This document shows positions 1-14,000 of a stretch of DNA of 64,000 nucleotides, one piece after another (positions within the stretch are counted from its first letter, which is position 1; each line of letters opens with the position of its first letter). The notes beneath the pieces were generated by a model that was not told the DNA's origin, did not search any database, and saw only the letters and a program-made list of their open reading frames with translations. Source of the stretch: Mytilus trossulus (taxonomy: Eukaryota; Mollusca; Bivalvia; Mytilida; Mytilidae); NCBI RefSeq assembly GCF_036588685.1, contig NC_086381.1, positions 67,525,436-67,589,435 of the forward strand, read 5' to 3'. The translations under genes and the position numbers were made by a program.

Positions 1-177
1 AAATTTTGATCAAGATACTTTTGTTTGAAGTATTCATTTAAAGGTCACTCGTGAATTTTTTTAAAGATAAAACAATACCATTACACTCTACCCAACAAAT
101 ATTTCATTTATTAACTTTGATTATAAAACTCAATAATATAATGGGATTCCGTAACTTTTATAGAAGTTTTGGAGAAT

Positions 178-1890
178 TATAGTGTATAAGGATGTATTTA
201 TTCTATGTCAAGCACTACACACCATAAAAATCTGAAATGGCCTATATCTGTATTCGACTGTAGTGATTTTTACTCGACCAGTCTAAATTGGTCTGACTTT
301 TACTTGACATTACTCGATCCCAATCTGAACCATACTCGACTGTACTGAATCGTACTTGACCTTTATCTTTGCCGTTGAAAATAGTCTGAACTATTAGTCG
401 ACCAGTCTGAAACAGTCTTAACCCATTCTTGATTTGTACTCGACCTTTTTGTCCAGTCTAAACCATACTTAACCAAAGGTCTGAACAATACTCGACCAGT
501 CTGAACCATACTAGACTAAAATAACCTCTACTTTTTTTAACTGTTAAAATAAATTTCTTTTTAACTGACATATATAACAACAGCCAACATAATTTGTAAA
601 TTGTTTAACCTTATATTAGAAATATATCTATTATTATATTTAGGATAAACAAATAATATATTATATATAAATCATATCAAAAAGGGATAAAATTAAATAA
701 ATAAATAAAATTGTTTTTCTGAGAAGTGGTGAAATATAAAGTATGCATGGGGCAAACTCATAAATAAGATCACACCTGGTCAGAGGTATTAAATTCTTAA
801 TAACATTTATTCAAAATTGCAACATCCTGTTTAACTTTAAAAACAAGGCCGTTCGAATATACAAGATAACGAATACACGAATTTCAGAAAATAAGGCTTT
901 CTTTTTACCTACAGGTAAAACACACATGTACTGAGGCAATTAGACCATATCAAAGTGCTCAATGAATGTCATGTCTTTAATATGACAAACAATTACTTAA
1001 ATCAACTGAAATAAATTTGTTACTGGTACTTTGGAACACATTTCTTTTTTTTTTTTTTAAGTTATCAAGGATAGCTTTAGAAATTCTATTATCATGATTA
1101 TATTAAATTATTGGTTTAATAAATCAAAACAATTGAGGTCTAATTTTTTATTTAAATGTAATAATTTGTTTTATATTCTTTTTTATACAAATATTAATAA
1201 TAAAAAAAACATTCAGTGCATTATTAACTTAAGTCAACTGACAACATAAATCTATACTAGGCTTAAGTTAATGGTGAAAATAGTCAAGTTACCATAAAAT
1301 ATTTCAGAATTATTCATAAAATTTTTAATAATATTGAACATATTACATGTATTAGTCACAATTATTTTTTTAGATTATTTGATCAGCTTGTTTTATTTGT
1401 ATTTAAAGTTGTGTTGAAGTTATATAATATGATTTTGTGAAATTTTAATGTCAATACTACATTGAATAAATTTGTAATGTCAAGTTGTTGTTCAAATTTC
1501 ATTTTTATTAAAAATATTTCCCAAGTTGATAAAATTCAGTTGATAAATACAAAGAGTAGGTCTAGGTTGGTTAAGACTTGGTCGAGTATGGTTCAGACTA
1601 GGTCGAGTATGGGTCAGACTAGGTCGAATACGGTTCAGACTAGGTCGAGTATTGTTCAGACTAGGTCTAGCATGGTTCAGACTAGTATAAAATGGTTAAG
1701 AACTGGTCAAGTACAAATTCAGACTGTTAAGTATGGTTCAGACTACAGTCGAGTATTATCAAGTAAATTTCTGACCAATTCAGACTGGTCGAGAAACAAA
1801 TCAGTACAGTCTAGTACAGATATAGGCCATTTCAGACTTTTACTGGTTTGTAGTGATGTATGTAGAGACACCGTTTATATACTTGAACTC
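178..1890. repeat. Large foldback element: inverted arms of about 350 bp made partly of 21-bp tandem units
   Basis: The left arm (about 178-540) reads as CTCGACCAGTCTGAAC-type units and the right arm (about 1545-1890) as their reverse complement, for example GTCGAGTATGGTTCAGACTA repeated every 21 bp from about 1555 to 1690. The match continues outside the tandem block: CTGAAATGGCCTATATCTGT on the left is found reverse-complemented near 1820-1845. About 1 kb of AT-rich, non-coding DNA lies between the arms. The 153-codon frame at 1462-1923 is just the tandem unit translated. No transposase is visible. I infer a non-autonomous foldback DNA element. Confidence 0.75.
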
Positions 1891-2869
1891 TATTTCTTTA
1901 ACATTCAGTTTTTAGATATTTAACGTGCACAAATTTGTACACAATATCCATATTTCGACAATTTGGGACATGACCTTTACTTTTGACCTTATGACCTTTG
2001 TTAATGTCATTGGTCCACGATGTCCTTTTTTTTTAAACCATTGGGTCTCGGACCTGCAGGTCAAGATGATTCTTATTTTCTTAATTCAGAAACAGTTAAC
2101 AGTGTTTATGCCCCTTACAGATATATCAAATCTCTTCGTTCATTTATAAAAAAAGTTGCGCTCTTATGTCCAAAACATTTTTCACTATATCCATGATATC
2201 TGTAAGGTCCACGATCGAGCTTTAAAACGCACTAAAAATCCTTTACAAAAGGTCTTGACCTTGTAACCTTTTTCAAGGTCATTTTCCCAATGAGATTGCT
2301 GCAGACGATCCAAGGGGTCTAGAACCTTTGGTTATATAGTTAAAGAAACATAAAACAAGAGTTATGCCCCTTACAGAAGAATCAAATCTCTTCGGTTAAA
2401 ATATAACCAAAATGAGCATACATGACCCAAACATTTTCCTTTATTCCACATTTTTATAAATATTCAGGTTGCTGATATTATCCAATAAAAAGGTATTAAG
2501 TCAGTGTCAGCATACATATTTGATGAATTTTTCAAAGTCACATAAGTTTATGATCATTGGTGAAAATCCTAGATGTCTAAGACTTACGGTTTGTGGGTTT
2601 TGGTGCTCAACCGACTGCGGATAGTTTTCAAAGGGACATAACCCTATCAATGATTTGTTCAATCTTTTCGATCCAAATGTAACGAAAAACCAGGGTGTGG
2701 TTCTTAACAAATATCACCCTCCGCTTTTTTTCTTACTTTTACAGTTACAGTGTTTGAATGATAACAAGGTGTTTAGGTTTTGAAGTGATAACTCAGAATC
2801 GCCAATATTTTCGACTCACAGCGTGAGTTCTTGGTAAATATGTATGACACCGATACATAGTGTGAACCT
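1891..2869. repeat. Non-gene stretch with two diverged copies of a ~255-bp unit
   Basis: No supported gene. TTATGCCCCTTACAGA followed by ATCAAATCTCTTCG occurs near 2107 and again near 2361, and the surrounding TGACCTT/AAGGTCA words line up at the same spacing, so this looks like a diverged tandem duplication of about 255 bp. From about 2440 to 2869 I see nothing else of note. Confidence 0.45.
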
Positions 2870-3925
2870 AGAATATACTCATCATAGATCCCAGGAATGA
2901 ATTTTATTTATACGCCAGACGCGCGTTTCGTCTAAAAAAGGCTCATCAGTGACGCTCGAATCCAATTAAAAAAAAAAGCCAAATAAAGTACGGAGTTGAA
3001 GAGCATTAAGATCCAAAATTCAAAAAAGTGTTGCCAAATATAGCTAAGGTTATTTATGCCTGAGGTAGAAATGCCTTAGTATTTCAAAAAAATTTCAAAA
3101 TTGTGTAAACAGTAATTTATCAATATAACAATATCAATGATAATACATGTCAGCACAAAAAGTGCTGACTACTTGGCTTGTGATACCCTCGGAGAAAAAA
3201 AATCTCAACCAGCAGTGGCATCGAACCAGTGGTTGTAAATATACTCATCATAGATACCAAGACTAAATTTTGTAGTTACACTAGACGGGCGTTTCGTCTA
3301 CAAAAGACTCATCAGTGACGCTCGAATCCATAATAGTTTTTAGAAAAAGCCAAATAAAGTACGAAGTTGAAGAGCATTGAAATCCAAAATTAATAAAATT
3401 GTTGCAAAATACAGCTAAGGTAATATATATGCCTGAGGTAGAACAGCCTTAGTATTTAAAAAAAAATCACAATTTTGTAAACAGTTAATTTATAAATATA
3501 ACAATATCAATGATAATTCATGTCAGCACAAACAGTGTTGACTACTTGGCTTGTGATACCCTCAGGGAAATAAATCTCCACATTCAGTGGCAACGACCCA
3601 GTGGTTGTAAATAAACTCATCATATATACCAGGACTAAATTCAACATATACGCCAGACGCGTGTTTCGTCTACAAAAGACTCATAAGTGACGCTCGAATC
3701 TAAAACAGTTTAAAAAAAGCCAAATAAATACGAAGTTGTAGAGCATTGAAATCCAAATTTCCTAAAAGTGTTGCCAAATACAGCTAAGGTAATCTATGCT
3801 TGAGGTAGATAAGCCTTAGTATTTAAAAAAAATCAAAATTTTGTAAACAGTTAATTTAAAAATATATAAATATCAATGATAATTGATGTCAGCACAAAAA
3901 GTGCTGACTACTGGGCTAAAGTGAC
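2870..3925 (+). repeat. Family B repeat, three tandem copies of ~365 bp
   Basis: Copies begin near 2873, 3237 and 3609 with ACTCATCATAGATACCAGGA-like sequence, then CAGACGCGCGTTTCGTC, CTCATCAGTGACGCTCGAAT, AAGCCAAATAAAGTACGAAG, GAGCATTGAAATCCAAA and end with GTCAGCACAAAAAGTGCTGA. Other copies of the family are at 5585-5670, 10755-11460, 42425-42530 and 48425-48520. No coding potential. It ends about 400 bp upstream of the HEPN gene start. Confidence 0.85.
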
Positions 3926-4358
3926 ACGTCTTAAGGTAAAGGTTGCTAACTTCGGATCACGGATGCTCTTTTCCATTGTATGCTTCAACACTTTTCAAAG
4001 TCGATTTTTTTTCAAGTAAACTAATGTACTTCAAAGCCCAATTTACAAAAATTGCACCATACGATCTTTTGACGACAAGTCAAAATGTTAAGTTTGACCT
4101 TTGCAGTATTAATATTGAGATTTATAGCCGTAAAGTCCGAATGACAACTATACTCCTTAAATAAGCGATCACCGAAAAATTACACATATGTTTTGTATCT
4201 CTCTGTATTTAAAGTCGTTTAGAATTTAACATACATTTTACCTCAGCATAATTAAAGACATGAAACACATTTTGGGCGGGAAAAATAAGTGTTGTTCGCC
4301 ATTCATGTATCATCATTTTCATATCATATTTCTTTCAGAGAAACACAAAAATAACATC

Positions 4359-5030
4359 ATGTCTAGCATAAAAGAAAGACAGTTTTTTCTTCAGCTATTG
4401 AGTTTCGTAACTGGTCCAGCAATTGACGTAATGCAACATTATTTCGAAGTGAAAATACTGACCAATATTGAATTCGAAGATTTCCTTAATGATCCAAACA
4501 ACATTCATCAATTATTTCACCAATGTTATCCAACAACACCTTGTTGTAAATGCATGACAGCATCCTTGGCTTCGACTAGAAAAAGAGGATGTTTACATCT
4601 ACAACAATTCGATAAATTGTATGACAATTCTGGTTTACCTCAACCGAAACATGAGAATAAGATGGGATCTAAAATTCTTCAACATTGTATTTGCAAATTT
4701 TCCGCAAAAGGTTCAGTTACAGTTGACGAGCTCGATATCACGCTATTCTATGACGTTGTCCAACATTGTTGTCCATCAAAAATGAATTTTATGTGGCGCA
4801 AAAATATCAAGGACGTGAGAAATTTCCTCTCACATATCCCAAATGGTCAGGTTAACAATACAGATTTCGACGATAACTGGAAAACACTGACCAATGCAAC
4901 TTTAGGTTTTGCACGAGAGATTGGAAATAAATGCAAGAAAATGTTTCAGGAGAAAATTTCAGAGATTAAAAATTCATCAATAGAGGTACTGAAAGAAAAG
5001 CTGAAAAAGTCAAATGAGGATCTAATCAAG
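4359..5030 (+). CDS. Exon 1: DZIP3-like HEPN domain
   Basis: Encodes residues 1-224. It opens with a helical stretch (residues 4-48), then a cysteine cluster CYPTTPCCKC (56-65), as I recall from mollusc DZIP3-type HEPN domains, and the HEPN signature R-N-F-L-S-H (R154 to H159, R-x4-H), the catalytic-type motif of HEPN RNases. A lysine-rich helix follows to residue 224. The start at 4359 is chosen because an acceptor-like TTTCTTTCAG ends at 4338, placing the upstream in-frame ATG at 4260 probably in an intron. The exon ends at AAG|GTAGTT in phase 0. If this donor is skipped the frame runs to a stop at 5147, giving a possible short HEPN-only isoform. Confidence 0.8.
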
Positions 5031-8000
5031 GTAGTTTTATTTTTACATCTTATGTCTTCTAAGGACTTACATACAAATATACGTGATACTAGTAATTGCA
5101 ATGATCGATTTATGTGTAAATATACATTTTTTAAAGGAGAAGATTAAAAACAGAAAAAAGACTTTTTTTCCTTCAAAAAAATAATTGTCCTAAGTATGCA
5201 AACCAAATTGAAAGGCTGTAGGCCCACTTTTAACGTTAATTATCTAGTTTCTGTATTAACTTTAAAAGTCAAGGAACAAACAGTAGGAATCAGTTCTAAT
5301 CTCTATTGCAAACTGTCAGACTTATCTGTATCAGCAGCTTTCTTAAAAGCTCTGCCAAGGAACTATTACAGGGTAGAACTATAAGAATAAAACCCTGTAG
5401 TGATCTACAGTGCTTATTTGGTCAAGTCTAAAGTTGAGCATAATTAACACGTATAGATGTTGTTTGTTTGCCTTTGTCTTATTATGAAACATTTATGAAC
5501 TCTTAATATTGGGTTTGACGCATTACAACAGTTTTTGTAATAGTAACACCGCGGGGTGCACTGTTTGACCTTTTGAATCTTTTATTGAGTCAAGCGTCAC
5601 TTATGAGTCGTTTGTAGATGAGACGCGCGTCAGGCACAAATACAAAATTTCAGTCGTGGTATCACTGACGAGTTTATTTACATGTGAAGCAGAACGTTGT
5701 GACCCTTCCATGGCACCAATGTCCAACCCCGGTATAGTTATTACGGTCCTCATGATGTTTAGTTTTTTTTTATACAGATTTGTATGGTTGTTCGTTCTTG
5801 CTATTTTTTCTTTGCTATTTTTAAATTCATGTCCATGGTGTTGTCTGTTTTATTTGTTCTTATACTTGGTATCAAAATTCTCGTTCTTTTTAACGAAACT
5901 TTTTTTTTCATATTTGAGGACATTGTTTTGTGTAAGTGAAATTGTTACGCTTTTATTTCAACGATCGCGAATGGCGTTCGCGTTTGAAACTTTTGCACAC
6001 ATTGGAAGCATGTTCTTGTTCAACAGAATGCATAGTGGCAAATTGTCCTCAATTCAGACATATTTATATTTAAAACAGAAGCTGAGATAACTTTTAGTAC
6101 CGGTTATTTCAGATGTTAGAGTCTCTAAATGGAATAAAACAAACTACAGTTGATGAATGCAAGAAAGCAGTAGAATTGATCAATAACAAGCAAGATGAAA
6201 ACTTCAAGGAACTGCTCGGTAACATAATATATATTTACTTAAAAATTTCTACATTTGTACTAGTATGCAACTTGTGCATGACAGGCTACATATATACCGA
6301 TCCATTTCTATCGTTCAGATATTTTCAATAATTTATGTACGCGTTGAAGGAAATATTCGATTGAAATTAATTTAGGAGATTTGAACACGGTTCACTATTG
6401 TTGCATTGATAAATGTTTTCTGAACCCATGTATTTAAGAAAAATACTGCAATTAATTCTACTCAGACATTTTCAAGACAATAATTCGGATATTGAAATAT
6501 CCCCATGCCGATGAAATACCAAAATGAAGATAAATGTAGGTCAATTTTTTATTTAACATAATCACTTCATAGCGTACCATGTGTCTTAGTATAAAAGGGA
6601 AACACAATCTTTGTCCCGCACTAATTGATATTATTTTTACTTTTCATCATGATTCAGCAAATCTATAAGCTTAGTATTCTTAAAGTTCTTAAATATTGAT
6701 AACAGTTTGTTGAACATTTAAATGTATATCAACAGGAAAAGCTGTGTTTGTCTTTACAGAATATATCTGGCATTTAAGCAATGTATTTCAAATAACTCGT
6801 TTCAAAATTATTACAGAGAAATCCGACGAAATATCAAAGGACACAAAAGAAAGTACAAATGAGATGCGTAAATTGAATCATAAAGTGGATAACCTGGAGT
6901 CAATTATAAGAATTGCAATAGAAAAAGCTCTTGAAAAAACAAATGGACAAACTTTGACTGATGGTAATCAAATTTTATGTCTTAGTTATATAAAATCATA
7001 TATATATATATATATATTGCTCCTATCCAAACAATAAGAAGTAGGTAAATAATTTCAACCAAGTTTGATGCCCTTGGCATATTTTTCTTGCATTCTTTAT
7101 AAATTATATGTTGTCCTAGAATTTTACCATCATACTGAAGGACCGATGGGAATGCATTTAAATGGGTATGGTTTATCAATAAAAACTCAACTTTCCTTTT
7201 CAAATATTATATTATATGAAAGCTTCTTTGAGTACAGACTTTTCTAAAAGCATACAGTGTCAAGTAGTATTACACTAAAAGATTTCACAGATTTGTTTTT
7301 CAATAGCAAACCGAAAACGATACGGTTTCTGAATGTTTAAGACGATCAAACACTACCTTTAAGATTGTTTCGCCTAAGGTTTATCTACTTACTTTTCAGT
7401 ATAACTATTTCGTAGGTTCGTGGGCAGTCTAATGAGATGATCATAAAACAATATGTTTTCGATATCTTATGCCAATTTAGTTTTCATGATTTTTTGTATT
7501 GTAGATAACAGGGAAATCACAGTTACAACAAATGTAGACTCTTCCAGTTGGGACGAGGAGAATACCATTAAAAAATTATCGAATATAGTTAAATCTGAAA
7601 GTGACAAAAAGAGTGGTGATGCTGGAACGTTTCAGATAAAAAATGTTGAACATAAATGTATCCAGCTGGACCTTGTTGCTTCCCCAGATGTTTTCAAAAC
7701 CCCAACAAATCTACGTAAAGCTGTTAAATCCCTCGTTCATCAGCTAGTAGAAGCTGGAGAAATTAACACTAAAATCTCTGGCAAACTGGCAATAAATCTT
7801 GCAGTGAAAACTCCACTAACAAGAGGTAACTGTCGTTCTATTTCACGCAATTCAACAGTCTATTGCATTAGCGTAGTGTCCACAAATAACAAATAAAAAA
7901 TAATTTTTTTTCAAAGAAGTGACAACAAGGTTAAGGTAAAACTGTGTAAATCCTAAAGATAAATCAATGCAATTCAAATATTTTTATTTACAACGTTTAA

Positions 8001-11000
8001 AAGTACATATCACCTAAGTCTTTTTAAATAATAATCACACGATACTTGAATTTTGTCTTTATTTCTGAGGTCTCAATAGTTCAGGCATTTAGGAAACCCG
8101 ACACAATCATAAACTGACTCAGTTGGATAGATTCCAGAAGATTGGCGAAAGATACCAAAGTGATATTCAAACTCATAGATCTAAAATAGACTGACAACGC
8201 AAAGGCTAAAAAAGAAAAAGACAAATATAATTATATCAAATGGGCTTTGCTCATTGTTGAAAGCCGTACGTCGAACAGTAGTTTTTAATTCCTCTCATGT
8301 GGAGATGTGGAGAGTTAACTCACTGGCAGTAAAACCACCTCCTCTTTCTTTTTTTTTTTATAAAAAATAGTATACAAAACACAACATTTAAAATTAAAGG
8401 CTTAACAACACACACGAATCACACAAAAAAATGTTGGTGTTTGAGCAGCCCTTTACGTAGAACGATAATTTACTTTAATGAGCTGTTGCTTATATATGTC
8501 ATATCCCCCTACCAAGACAATAATAAAATGAATATTTGCGCATTAAACTTTCCAACTTATTTCTTTTTGAGTTTTACCATAAATTAAAATAATAACGTAA
8601 AAACCCCGAACTCTGAGGAAAATTGTAAACTGAAAGTCCCTAAGCAAATGGCAACAACAAAGCTTAAACACATTAAACGGATTGAAAACAACTGTCATAT
8701 TTCTGATTTGGTACAGGCATTTTCTCATGTGAAAATGTATGAATTAAACCTGTTTCTATAGCTCTCACTTGTATGACAGTCGCATACAATTCCTATATAT
8801 ATTGACAACGAAATGTTAGTCATGTTTGGTATAATGTTATTTATTAAATAGATAAAATTTAGCGTTGAGCTAGCTTTATGTAACTGTGTGTACTTGTTAC
8901 TCGTTAGTATCGTTCTCGTTTCAATTGATTTTTACCGTTTGTCTGCGAGAGTTTATCAATAAAGGCAACAGTAGTATACCGTGTTCAAAACTCGTAAATC
9001 TATGGACAAAAACCAAAATCGGGGTAACAAACTAAAACTGAGGAAAACGCATTAAATATAAGAGAAGAACAACGACACAACATTAAAATGTAACACACAC
9101 AGAAAGGCACTACGCATTAGACAAAATCCGATGGGAGTCAACTTTGTTAATTATTTCAAATAATTTATTTGCTTTTCAACAATGTCCTAATCAATGGTGC
9201 TTCAATCTAGTGTTGTGTCGTTGGGTTATTACTTCTCTATGCAATGTTATGTTTTCTTCTACGGTTGTCAAATAGCATTCCAATTCCTTTAAAATTATTT
9301 TTTCATCAAAGACCTTTAAAATCTTACAATACAACAAGACCTAGGAAGTTGTATAAGAATGTTTTGTAATTATTCTTTTTAAGCGTTTAGTCTTAAATTA
9401 AAAATTAGACATTAGCAATCACTCTCTTTATATTTCATTCATTTTTAAATTTGGCAGTTGAACATGTAACATTTTTTTTTTTATCCAAACGTATTAACTT
9501 ATCTCACCGGACTATAAATATGCACTTACTTTGGCAATTCATATCAATGTAGATAAGTTCTGAATAATTAAATAATTTTACATATTAAGTTAAACATTAT
9601 TACCTTTCTTAACGTTACGACCAATTAGTACTTATAAAAAGTAATTTCGAGCAAAATCCTTCATAACAATCGGAGTATAAACCTCAAGCCAAATCCGTGC
9701 TTTTCTCTCTTTTTAATTTGATCAAACATTGACTTTACATACGTGAATCTATTTTTATAATTATTATGTATGTCAACTACATGTAGCATACGTTAAACAT
9801 TCATCAACTTTTTATTATTGAGTAGGATCATTTTACCAATTCTGTTTTTTTTTTAAATATCTCGGTCCTTAATAAAAACATGAACAAAAAAAAATATTGA
9901 GTTATTGATATTTGACCGATATAGCTAAACATGCTAAAGTAATACTTTCATAAGAAATAAAACTAAAGAATGAACATTTTCAAGCGTTTACACTTAAAGC
10001 ATAGGTTTTTTTCATTACACAGTGACGTCACTGAATTATTTAAGAGGTTTCGTAGACAGTTTTTATTCTGTAAATTGTATTGTACACTTCACAGATGAGA
10101 TAGATGTCGTTCATGCAGTCTTTGACAAAAGTGAGACATTTGAAGAAGAAGCTACAGGAGAGGGAATTGACGTTAAACCAGTCTTATATAAGGGCTTCCC
10201 ATTGGTCGAAGCATTGAAAACTGACCCTGATCACTTTGACAAATCCGGTTGTGAGTATTTAAATATGTGCAAAAGATGCGACATTTGTATGGCCAAGTTC
10301 ATAACAACACTAAATACTACAGTGGCAATTACTCAAACTTATTGGTTTCAGTGCAATTGCATATTGAATGATATTAACATTACTTGAAAATGTATAATTA
10401 ATTCAACCAGTCTTTTGTTCGAATCAATCTTTTAGAAATTTTTGTTTGTTAACAAAAGCGCATTAAAGATAGCGATATCAGGCTCATGATTTGGTACGCC
10501 ATCGCTCCCGATAAAAAAAACAATTGGAAGGTTCAATCAAATACTAAGTCGAAAAGAATTGAAACGTAAAGAATTCCGATAAGTTGCGCTAAATACGTCC
10601 ATGACAAACTTAGCTTTTTATCAACAGTATTTTTTTATACAAAAACTGATTATATTAATTAGATTTCATGTCAATACATGTTTCTGAATACTGGGCTTGC
10701 AATATTCCGTGACACTAAACATCCTCAAGCAATGACAAAGACCTAGTGGTTACAAAATATTCATCAAGGATACATATATCAGTCTAATAATTTTGTACGC
10801 GATATGCGCGTTTTGTCTATAGAAGACTAATAAGCGGCGCTCGAATAAAAAGAATAAATTAAAATACGAAGCTAATGAGCAGTGTTCATAAACTCATTAT
10901 AAATACCAGGATTGCAATTTTCTATTTACTCGCGACACGTCTACAAAAGACTCATCAGAGGCGCTGAAATCCAAAAAAAGTAAAAAAAAAAAAAGAAAAA

Positions 11001-14000
11001 AAAGCAACCAACAAATAAAGTTGAAGAGCATTGAAGACTACAAATTCCTAAGTTTTTCCAAATGCAGCTGTCATCGATTCCTCAGGTAGAAAAGCCTTTG
11101 TAAATCAAATATTTGTCAAGTTGTGTAAACAGTTAATTTTAAATTATGACCATATTAATGGTAATTCGTGTCAACACAGAAGTTCTGACAACTGGGCAGG
11201 TGATACACTCGGGAATACAAACTCAACCAGCAGTAGCATCGATGCAGAGGTTGTTAGTACACTCATCATAGATAACAGGATTTAATTTTTTTTATGTACC
11301 AGACGCGCGTTTCATCGGTGACGCTCAAATCCGGAAGTTCGAACTTGAAGAGCATTGATGACCAAAAATTCTCAGGTAAACTCTTCCTGAGGTAAAAAAA
11401 AAGGCTCAGTATCTCAAATATTCAAAGTTTTTTTAAACAATTAGTTTATAATTGTGACCATCTAAATGATAATCAAAACATACTCCGAAAAGTTATTCCA
11501 AATATGGCCTGACAAAAAACCTAAATGTATATGGTATCGTTTAAGACCTTCGAAAAATGAATAGTCCTCCGTTTTTGTGGCAGTTCCTGTTCTTTTATCC
11601 TCGCTTGAACACAGGGATTCGCTAATTTAGTTAAATTAAGTAATAAATTGTTGTATTGTGGTATTGTTGTTCAAATTGTCAAAGATGGGCGAAAGATACC
11701 AGAGGGACAGGACAGTAAAACTGATAGAGCAAAAATAAACTGACAACGTCATGGCTAAAAATGAGAAAAGGCAAACAGACAAATAATAGTACACATGAAA
11801 CAACACAGAAGACTACGCAACACGAACCCCACCAAAACTGTGGGTGATATATGGTGCTCTGGAAGGGTAAGCAGATCCAGTTTCACATGTGGCACAATCG
11901 TGTTGCCTATGTTATTACAGATAAAGAAAGGCAACAGTAGTATACAGCTGTTCGAAATTAAGAAATCGATTGAGAAAAAACAATAATCCGGGTTCCAAAC
12001 TAAAGCTGAGCGGAAACGCATCAAATATAAGAGGAGAACTACGACACAACAGAAACACTACATTAAATTGTAGCACACACAGAAACGAACTATGATATAA
12101 CAATGGCCATTTTGCTGACTTAGTACAGGACATTTTAAGACAAAAATATTGGGTTGAACCTCGTTTTGTGGCATGCAAAACCTTCCGCTTTTATGGCAAT
12201 GTTAAATATAACATCAACATGACAACATTACATGACAGGAGTACAATACAAACAAATGGGAGAACATATTGGACAGAGAAACACACAAATAATTGCGAAG
12301 AAAAGGTATCATGTTTAAAATTTAATACGTCAAGCGTGCGTTTCGTTCACACAAGACTAAACAGGGACGCTCAGATGAAAAAAGTTCGAAAGCCAAAAGA
12401 GCATGCACTGAGGACGAAAAGTTTCAAAAATTGTGACCAAAACGGCAGAGCCGGTAATTAGTCTAATTTGGTAGGTTACATTCATAAAAGGAAAGGGGAT
12501 TGTAGTTACGATCTATGAAACGTTTATTCCAATCTACGGCACATTCAGCGAGACGACATGCATGTAATTTCTGTGAACAGTACGATATTTTGCATTATCG
12601 ATGCTCCAATTTATGTTTCTCACCAATGTTAACTTCGACGCCCTTAATATAACTGCATTTGATTTTTACAAGGTAACAGTCTGATAAAATCCTAAACACA
12701 TATGACTGTAACAGTTTCTGATTTTCCTCGCTTCTGTGAGATCTACACATTTTCAAAAACATTAATATTTCCAAGGGGAATTACTCTTTGAAAAATAGTT
12801 GAAAGGCACTCTTTTTCGAATGCGACCCTATGGTATAAGTTTTATAAAATGCTTTGCAAGAAGTGTACACTTGCGATAGTTTATAGTCTGGAGGAATAGA
12901 CAGACAGAAGATAGACATGCGTTATTTCAGCATGTCGCATCGGGGACAAAATATGAATATTTATTTAACAGAAAAATTACGCTTTAAGAGAAGTATTCTA
13001 ACATTAAGACCCCCATAGTAACAAAAAAAAAAACCCGGATCAAATACTGATTATTACACCGAGAAAGTATGGCAATATAAAAGTATAAAATTAAAAGAAG
13101 CAGGTTAGTTTGTAACAACCTTATTACACATTCATAAAAAGAGAGAGTTATTTATGATTACATTATTTTATTAACGAAAACAATATTTATCAGTAATGGA
13201 CTTTTGATATTACGTTTTATATGGACTGTCAATTCAGATTGAATTGACCGAGGACGATGTCAAAACAATAAACTTCAAAATAGAAGCAAGACTTCGGATA
13301 CGTAAAGTAACCTTTGAAACACGTGATTGTAATATCCAACGGAAACACGAGAATGCTACACCAAATGTAATATTGCAATTGATATGTCTCTCGTTATAAG
13401 CAATATTGATACATCAAATTAATGTTTTGATAACATTAGTGATAACACAAAATACATTTGATAAAGACGAAAACAAATAAAGATTTAAAAAGAAGATTGA
13501 ATCCCCGGAAAATGGATTATTCGATAAGATTTGACTGTTATGAAGTGTCAGAAATAAGTAATTCAGATTTGTATTGGTATCTTAATCTTTGTGTATTTCG
13601 AAATAAAAGAGTACATACTCAATAATTTCTAAATTTTGCTTAAATATGAGATCATCTGTACCAACTAATAGATGCTCACTCAATATAGTTTATCTTTTCA
13701 ATTTCAAAAATAACATATCATTAACTTCATTGTGAAATGGGCACTCGAAAAACATAAGTTAGAACAATCATCAACAGGATGGTCGCAGCTGCATGCATAA
13801 TTGGGTATTACGAATGTTTTATGTGACGATAATAATGTTTACTGAGGATTCATTAATATTCGTTGAATACCAATTTTTGTGGATTTCGTGGGTACAGGAG
13901 AACCACGAATTCAAATGTTCAACGAATAACAAATTTTCTAAAGGACTGAGTGTAGATTTTACCAAAACCACGAAATTAAATATATTACGAATATGTAAGT

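Noticed and set aside
1462-1923. 153-codon plus frame with repeated SMVQTRS-like units
   Set aside because: It is the translation of the 21-bp tandem repeat in the right arm of the foldback element.
4260-4358. Upstream in-frame ATG at 4260 as the HEPN start
   Set aside because: A good acceptor (TTTCTTTCAG ending at 4338) suggests this part is intronic; the ATG at 4359 begins sequence that looks like the conserved domain.
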